This document shows, in pieces, positions 7,401-11,270 of a stretch of 11,270 nt of DNA. Location: assembly GCA_934247875.1 (NCBI GenBank), contig CAKQJZ010000063.1, positions 1 to 11,270 of the forward strand. The letters run 5' to 3'. The translations under genes were made by a program, and so were the position numbers. The stretch's first letter is position 1; each line of letters begins with the position of its first letter. This stretch comes from an uncultured Spirochaetales bacterium (lineage in GTDB: Bacteria > Spirochaetota > Spirochaetia > Sphaerochaetales > Sphaerochaetaceae). A model generated the notes under the pieces. It saw nothing but the letters and a program-made list of their open reading frames with translations, searched no databases and was not told where the DNA came from.

Positions 7401-8093
7401 ATTTGATTTTTCTTGCTCTTTTGAAAGCGTATATAAATGAGGCTCATCCTTGTCTTGAGTCTTTGATATTAAAATGCATGGCTGATGATCAATCTCGATT
7501 GATATTCGCTTGATGTTTGCTAAGAACAGCATTGAATTCTCATCAAGTTCTCTCAGACCTTCAGATGTCTCTGCAAAAGCTGCTAACGCTGTTTTGGTCT
7601 TATGATTGAATGGAAAAATAAACTTTGTCCATGCAACACCATACTCATCAGTTGTGGGGATTTTATCTACACCATCAACAACAGGAACAAAATAATCATG
7701 AATCTGAAAATGATATTTTCCTGAATGTATCTCTGGAGTTGAGGTATAAGCAAAAACAGCCTTAAATCCAACACCAAATTTTCCAATAGCTGTACTATCA
7801 TTTTTCTTGGCTTGGTTATTGCCAATATTGGTAATTGCATCTATATCACTGAGGTTGAACTGTCTTTTTGTTCCATTATGTTCAAAAAATAAAGATGACT
7901 GGTTCAACTTAAAATGAATCTCGGTAGCATCCATATCTTCTGCATTCTGTAGAAGCTCATAAATAAAATGCGCTGTTTCTGGATACAAATCGGTAAGAAG
8001 AGAATGTATTCCGTTGGTAAAATTGTTTTTCTTGTGTGTTTCAATAAGCTGTTTTCTATTTTCAATCAGTTCTTCAAGTGACTCAGCCATCAT
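4416..8093 (-). CDS. Sacsin-type GHKL (Hsp90-like) ATPase with degenerate HNH-like zinc site
   Basis: This large protein couples ATP binding to an unknown action, probably in defence or nucleic-acid surveillance. The N-terminal GHKL fold shows ELLQNAED (46-53), whose Glu46 and Asn50 fit the catalytic and Mg-binding positions, EHNG (71-74) in place of the usual D-x-G loop, and lid motif GKFGVGFKAVF (104-114). FHINAAFASTVARDSIR (299-315) is typical of sacsin-like ATPases in bacteria. A long helical middle follows, then a segment resembling the WLFDKAGNKLKPSEV type (796-810). Cys965/Cys968 and Cys1010/Cys1013 form an HNH-style zinc frame, but the catalytic histidine positions are lost (VAKNI, CPNCSAKYD). 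A lysine run lies at 1149-1154, and the last ~60 residues are an unassigned small domain. The gene overlaps the helicase stop by 4 bp; GAGGG lies 4 nt before the first ATG and 7 nt before a second ATG. Confidence 0.85.
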   Translation of the reverse strand: MMAESLEELIENRKQLIETHKKNNFTNGIHSLLTDLYPETAHFIYELLQNAEDMDATEIHFKLNQSSLFFEHNGTKRQFNLSDIDAITNIGNNQAKKNDSTAIGKFGVGFKAVFAYTSTPEIHSGKYHFQIHDYFVPVVDGVDKIPTTDEYGVAWTKFIFPFNHKTKTALAAFAETSEGLRELDENSMLFLANIKRISIEIDHQPCILISKTQDKDEPHLYTLSKEQEKSNNQISTQWLCFSNKVQVLDEKRIIKTVNISIAYKLEKNPRNSKFSIVPVQNPKTYIYFPADKEFSHLKFHINAAFASTVARDSIRNCEQNEAIFNHIASLVVDSLETIKSLGLLTISFLSVMPNGNDALTPYYKIIYRAVINAFYEKPYLIDKNGKYHRAGCSVYGYADLSEVFGSRELQKLFGKDYFWIQRPVQRGLEFIRSLKVLEFDYEQFKKLFDRSYDNSIFTSHIVIEEILKDHDIPWFIKFYLLCNKCFQQDDSTFSYNLTHASIILASDNKCHKATELYMPPSYDFDAPKELLVVDRKIFSNTANEKERKELQDFFISALSIRSYGIKDQMLAQIKSYENQTSYIVDRKCCDLLMRIIKYAEEHNKESGNRIDFSAYKLFLYRDDKTLRSARASELVLGPRFGNSVGNEVANLLKKKCLCDDYASMFSKEQLKKFIDFALRCQMSKTLKIIETNARNHPKFYESLVTAGSWSEGYGISIDYSIVNITSILKNITKPISSLIWKTLLAYEKRCLKDYDISISKNTNSRAYQYAVYRANSNQKINKCDSSLVYYLKNYAWLFDKAGNKLKPSEVDVSELDEIYDLDNIESNPLIKALRLGSTLTQKEREIEDAVRLIEKNGSVVMPKSQYDELVRQVEKQQRTKPSVKSIGEGLSKENKKATWNAEDPEDDEQTDIGAVTNKEKRVRNISNTFTSSMNEKPKLKYRYSKVSLSSKEEKAKLQEWYKGKCQICGTRIRSYDGKPYFVAKNIISSDILPDKIRNADYLCWNSLSLCPNCSAKYDVCSKDLSDFEDQVKNISVSERDNSPIRVGFTLNGKYAEITFDPRHFLDLQTIFNNFSSFLDDSDESIIANKESFTIFAEQTVRNVSKTEGNVQSEGTIRDVPKPATPSLRVPKVIKIPEASVKTFNSNSVKKKKKKAKLNNGSKAMVDLPVEYDYISSSKSEKYVRAHDGFSKFKVIGEDETHYFLAGFSTPVLKRFYIEVKEKEKE

Positions 8094-11000
8094 TCAACCC
8101 TCATAAACCCATACATAAATAAATTGCTTTCAATGCCACATTTATTCTGAAATTCAATTTCCTCAATATGCTGTTGCAACTTCATTCTATATTTGTTAGC
8201 ACTACCTTCTCGCAGTCTTTTGATTTTGTTATCTGTAGCATCTCTAGCTAAAGATTCCTCATTAAATATCTTTCTTTTGAAGTGTTCTGTTATAGTAGAT
8301 AGCTTTCTTTGAACAATTTCAAAATTAACTTTCTGAAGTTTTTGGCTTGCTTGCTGATATTCTTTATAAAGAGCATCCTCTACTGGATTGATATCAAAGG
8401 ATTCATTAATTTCCAGAATTGTAGAATTCCTAATTAAATCCTCAAATTGCGCATTAGAGACAAAGAACTCTTTTCCAGTCTCCATATTTATCATTACAGA
8501 TTTAATAGCAACTGTCTTATGATATCCAAACTCATGCCAATCATAGCATCCATATTGATATATTCCCTTTGGGATAGAATCAGAAACAGAAGAAAGAGAA
8601 CAGCAAACAGCTTCATTATTACTCTCTTTTGATAAAGATTGAATTATTTCAATGAGAGGATGATTTACTGTAATAAGAACTGCATTAGGATATGCTTCAA
8701 GCAGGCTATTATCAAATACCAACGTAACACTATCATCGATACTTTCAGTAAATTTCTTAAAGTCGGTATAATCCTTACTTGTCCTAATCAAAGGATTTGA
8801 CCTAGCAATTATATCAATCCTTTTAGCTAATTCCTGCTTCTCTCTCATTCCAATATTCAAGAAAAGTACTTCTGATGATTCTTTTAGTTTTGTTTTAGGG
8901 AAATACATCCTAAACCCAGATTTTATGTACATCAACAACATTGATTGAAGAACTTTTCGTTCACTTATGAATGAACCATCTCTTTTATCAATATCTAGCA
9001 TAAACAAATCAGAGTCAAATTCAGAGTCTGCTTTTATGGAATTCTCTTTGATATAGTCCATTTGAGCATAAAGCCTCTTTTCATCATCTTCTGTTAGTCT
9101 AGTATTGAATGCTGCATCTGACAGTGATCTTGTAATATCTCCAAGAACTGCTTCCAAATCCCCAAGAGCTGAATTGAATATGCCAAGACGGTCATAGCAG
9201 CGAAAGTATATTTTTTCTTCGACTGTATCTTTAGTAATAAAATTGAAAATCTTAACTTTGGGAGCTTTCTGGCCAAACCTATCAATTCGGCCAATACGTT
9301 GCTCAATCTTCATAGGGTTCCAAGGAATATCATAATTGACTAATCTGCTACAGAATTCATAGTCCAAGCCTTCGCAACCGACTTCTGAACATAAGAGTAC
9401 ATCAATAGCTTCTACATCTTCTTTTGGGAGTCTGAATCTTCTTCGTGTCTCCTCTCTCTCAAATATACTTGTTGTTCCTGTAATTACTGAGATTCTTGCA
9501 TCAGTTTTATCATTGAGTTGTTGCTCTAAATACGCAAGAGTATGTCTAAAGAATGAGAAAACCAATAATTTTCCATCTTTTGTCGTTTCAAGAGTATTAT
9601 CTACAATCTCAATTAGGCTTTGAGTTTTTGCATCCTCTGCGGGGAGATTTGCTGCAAGATTCTTAAGCTTAATTGCAGTCTTCTTGAAAAAGGAAATATC
9701 TAAATCGTTACATTCTAAATCAATATCATCAGAAATATCCGTAAGACTGATTATGCTTCTATTGGTAAAGCTATCAAGAATACGGACAAAAGCAGGAATA
9801 CAGCTAGTTATTTGTCGCTCTATTGTCGACATTATAAGCCTTACAGTTCTATCATCATACTTAGACTCTAAAACTTGACGTTTGAATTCCATTACAGTAT
9901 CAAAGAATTCTTTCTCAGATGGCTTATAAACCGTTAAAACTGTTTCAGGATCTCTAATAGTGAATTCTTTAATGTCCTTTCGTTTAGTTCTGTTAACAAT
10001 AAAAGAAAATGACTGCAAAGATTCTAGATCATTTACGCAATTTACGAGCTCTGCAGTACCCATTTCATCTTGGTCTTCAGCTAGCCTTGTTTCCCAAAAG
10101 TTCAATATAGGATTATTGGCGTAATTGTTACGAGCCCATTCGTTAGTGCTTGGTATAAATCTAAGCTCTCTCAATGCCTTACTATTCTTATCATTTGCAT
10201 CGATAGATCTCAGTATTCTAATTGCTGCATTTAAATGAGCATTAGGTTCTACCATTTTTTGGAAACTATTGATATCTATAAATTCTTCTGGATTTAGGAG
10301 ATTCAACAACGAAAATAAATCATTGGACCTTAGCTGTATTGGTGTTGCACTTAGAAAAACGGCAATCTCACTAATTTCACATAAAAGCTCTACTACTTTA
10401 TGCGATAGACTTCCAGAGTTAATGATATGATGAGCCTCATCGACGATAAGCATATCAAAGTGAAGATCTTCTAGCTTATTGAGTTTTTCATAATTTTCTT
10501 CACGTCGTAATAGCTCTAAACCAATAATGCAACTCGGTTTAGGCCATGCATCAAGTTGTGCTTCTTTTATACAATAATCCAAACTATCAGAGGTTAATAT
10601 TTCAAATCGTTCTCCAAATTTATTTAACATCTCAGCTTTCCATTTGTAAGTGAGATCTTTTGGACAAACGATTATACATGTTTCAATAGAGCTTCTTTTC
10701 TTAAATTCCTCATAAATCAGACCTGCTTCAATTGTTTTTCCTACACCAACCTCATCAGCAATTAATAATCGTGGTCTTACTGCCTTTACAATCTTAGCCA
10801 AGGGACGATATTGAAATGGATTGAATTCTATCTTTCCACTGTTTAATGAGAAAAGAGTGTCATCTGTTGATGTTGTAAGCTTGTGATTTACATATAATGC
10901 AATGAAATCATTTATATCTGTTAAAGAAGCTAACTTAGGTTTGCAATAAGGCTCAAGTTGTTCTTCATAATACCTTACTATAGAGGCACCTACCTGGACT

Positions 11001-11104
11001 TTGTATTTTCTTATATTCCCAGAAGGTGGCAGTATTTCTATGATTGTACCTATTTTTGTTGCATCAAATTTTGTTACAACAGAATCGCCAATGTTAAAAG
11101 ACAT
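8090..11104 (-). CDS. RapA-like SWI2/SNF2 helicase-family ATPase
   Basis: This 1,004-residue protein is an ATP-driven nucleic-acid translocase of the RapA/HepA branch of SNF2 proteins. Residues about 1-53 form a small beta-rich, Tudor/SH3-like domain. The motor follows: FQYRPLAK (97-104), Walker A DEVGVGKT (117-124), DEAH (222-225), SATP (252-255), motif IV around 512-530, motif V SEVGCEGLDY (573-582) and motif VI QRIGRIDRFGQ (602-612). The segment near 792-817 (VTLVFDNSLL...VNHPLI) resembles the C-terminal domain of E. coli RapA, and about 912-985 is a charged helical stretch. No nuclease or methylase motif is seen. The start is well supported: AGAAGGGGG lies 5 nt upstream of the ATG. It is first in a two-gene operon with the GHKL ATPase. 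DISARM DrmD belongs to the same broad SNF2 group, but no other DISARM gene is here. Housekeeping RapA is usually not coupled to a sacsin-like gene, which favours an accessory role. Confidence 0.9.
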   Translation of the reverse strand: MSFNIGDSVVTKFDATKIGTIIEILPPSGNIRKYKVQVGASIVRYYEEQLEPYCKPKLASLTDINDFIALYVNHKLTTSTDDTLFSLNSGKIEFNPFQYRPLAKIVKAVRPRLLIADEVGVGKTIEAGLIYEEFKKRSSIETCIIVCPKDLTYKWKAEMLNKFGERFEILTSDSLDYCIKEAQLDAWPKPSCIIGLELLRREENYEKLNKLEDLHFDMLIVDEAHHIINSGSLSHKVVELLCEISEIAVFLSATPIQLRSNDLFSLLNLLNPEEFIDINSFQKMVEPNAHLNAAIRILRSIDANDKNSKALRELRFIPSTNEWARNNYANNPILNFWETRLAEDQDEMGTAELVNCVNDLESLQSFSFIVNRTKRKDIKEFTIRDPETVLTVYKPSEKEFFDTVMEFKRQVLESKYDDRTVRLIMSTIERQITSCIPAFVRILDSFTNRSIISLTDISDDIDLECNDLDISFFKKTAIKLKNLAANLPAEDAKTQSLIEIVDNTLETTKDGKLLVFSFFRHTLAYLEQQLNDKTDARISVITGTTSIFEREETRRRFRLPKEDVEAIDVLLCSEVGCEGLDYEFCSRLVNYDIPWNPMKIEQRIGRIDRFGQKAPKVKIFNFITKDTVEEKIYFRCYDRLGIFNSALGDLEAVLGDITRSLSDAAFNTRLTEDDEKRLYAQMDYIKENSIKADSEFDSDLFMLDIDKRDGSFISERKVLQSMLLMYIKSGFRMYFPKTKLKESSEVLFLNIGMREKQELAKRIDIIARSNPLIRTSKDYTDFKKFTESIDDSVTLVFDNSLLEAYPNAVLITVNHPLIEIIQSLSKESNNEAVCCSLSSVSDSIPKGIYQYGCYDWHEFGYHKTVAIKSVMINMETGKEFFVSNAQFEDLIRNSTILEINESFDINPVEDALYKEYQQASQKLQKVNFEIVQRKLSTITEHFKRKIFNEESLARDATDNKIKRLREGSANKYRMKLQQHIEEIEFQNKCGIESNLFMYGFMRVE
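8098..8102 (-). promoter_or_regulatory. Ribosome binding site of the GHKL ATPase gene
   Basis: GAGGG on the minus strand lies inside the last helicase codons, 4 nt before the ATG at 8093 and 7 nt before the adjacent ATG at 8090. It supports independent or coupled initiation at the ATGATG pair. The second ATG has the better spacing. Confidence 0.6.
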
Positions 11105-11109
11105 ACTTT

Positions 11110-11118
11110 CCCCCTTCT
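11110..11118 (-). promoter_or_regulatory. Strong ribosome binding site of the helicase gene
   Basis: AGAAGGGGG on the minus strand lies 5 nt before the ATG at 11104. It is the best Shine-Dalgarno in the window, marking the helicase as the first and well-translated gene of its operon. Confidence 0.7.
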
Positions 11119-11186
11119 ACTTAGCTCCGCATATACTCTTTTATGATATTTTAGCTGTTTTCATAACTAAACACAAATAAAGATTG

Positions 11187-11196
11187 TGTTATAACA
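11187..11196. promoter_or_regulatory. 10-bp palindrome with extended -10-like core upstream of the helicase gene
   Basis: TGTTATAACA is a perfect palindrome, so both strands read TGTTATAAC, one base off the extended -10 consensus. On the minus strand it would start transcription near 11181, with a leader of about 77 nt before the helicase ATG. TATCAT near 11142 is a weaker alternative -10. No good -35 is visible for either. It could be a promoter, an operator, or both. Confidence 0.3.
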
Positions 11197-11270
11197 GGAC
11201 AAACGCATGAAAGGTTTATTTTCCATTGAATGAATCTTGTCCATCTTTTTTTGAATTCTGAACCATTTGA

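Noticed and set aside
8090..11104. Assignment of the helicase to DISARM (drmD)
   Set aside because: The SNF2 motor fits the broad group, but no drmA, drmB, drmC or methylase is present and the partner is a sacsin-type ATPase.
11167..11208. 13-codon minus-strand frame in the helicase leader
   Set aside because: No Shine-Dalgarno, no run of regulatory codons, and no terminator-antiterminator structure after it; not enough to call a leader peptide.
11206..11232. Tiny plus-strand frame ATG AAA GGT ... TGA (11207-11233 region) preceded by AGGA
   Set aside because: Only eight codons before a stop, with no recognisable leader-peptide pattern and no following plus-strand gene in the window.
11197..11250. 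GGACAA (11197-11202) and TTGTCC (11237-11242) followed by a T-run, as a possible plus-strand terminator
   Set aside because: The stem is only 6 bp with a 34-nt loop, and no plus-strand gene ends there.
1..11270. CRISPR arrays, tRNA or rRNA genes, insertion sequences or att sites
   Set aside because: No spaced repeats, cloverleaf, transposase motif or terminal inverted repeats were seen on either strand.

Overview
This is an AT-rich bacterial window of 11,270 bases holding seven genes. One (a Fic protein) is on the plus strand; the other six are on the minus strand in two tightly packed operons. The membrane poly-gamma-glutamate genes, a PgsW-type protein and a lipoprotein with a loose lipobox suggest an anaerobic, host-associated diderm. 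I lean towards a spirochaete, with a fusobacterium as the alternative. There is no rRNA or marker gene, so this assignment is tentative.

Region 1 (1-886): a Fic-domain gene with an intact catalytic motif and C-terminal winged helix. Its N-terminal part is missing: an in-frame stop sits directly before the first ATG and no ribosome binding site is visible. It converges with the next gene, overlapping it by 4 bp.

Region 2 (883-4334, minus strand): a four-gene operon read pgsB - pgsC - pgsW - C26 lipoprotein, each gene overlapping the next. PgsB (ATP-dependent amide ligase) and PgsC (membrane partner) should make and export poly-gamma-glutamate. PgsW is a double-anchored extracytoplasmic accessory protein. 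The last gene is a lipoprotein of the gamma-glutamyl hydrolase (peptidase C26) type that could trim or release the polymer. No CapA/PgsA gene is present. The 81-bp gap upstream of pgsB holds a perfect extended -10 box, a 12-bp palindrome and an 8-bp direct repeat.

Region 3 (4416-11104, minus strand): a two-gene operon with a 4-bp ATGA overlap. The first gene encodes a full-length RapA-like SWI2/SNF2 ATPase. The second encodes a 1,225-residue sacsin-type GHKL ATPase carrying a degenerate HNH-like zinc site and a basic tail. This pair looks like an accessory, probably phage-defence or nucleic-acid-surveillance module. Sampled stretches are much more AT-rich than the neighbouring pgs operon, consistent with acquisition. 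It is the best candidate here for a poorly described system.

The last 166 bases (11105-11270) are non-coding and hold a strong ribosome binding site and a 10-bp palindrome upstream of the helicase gene.
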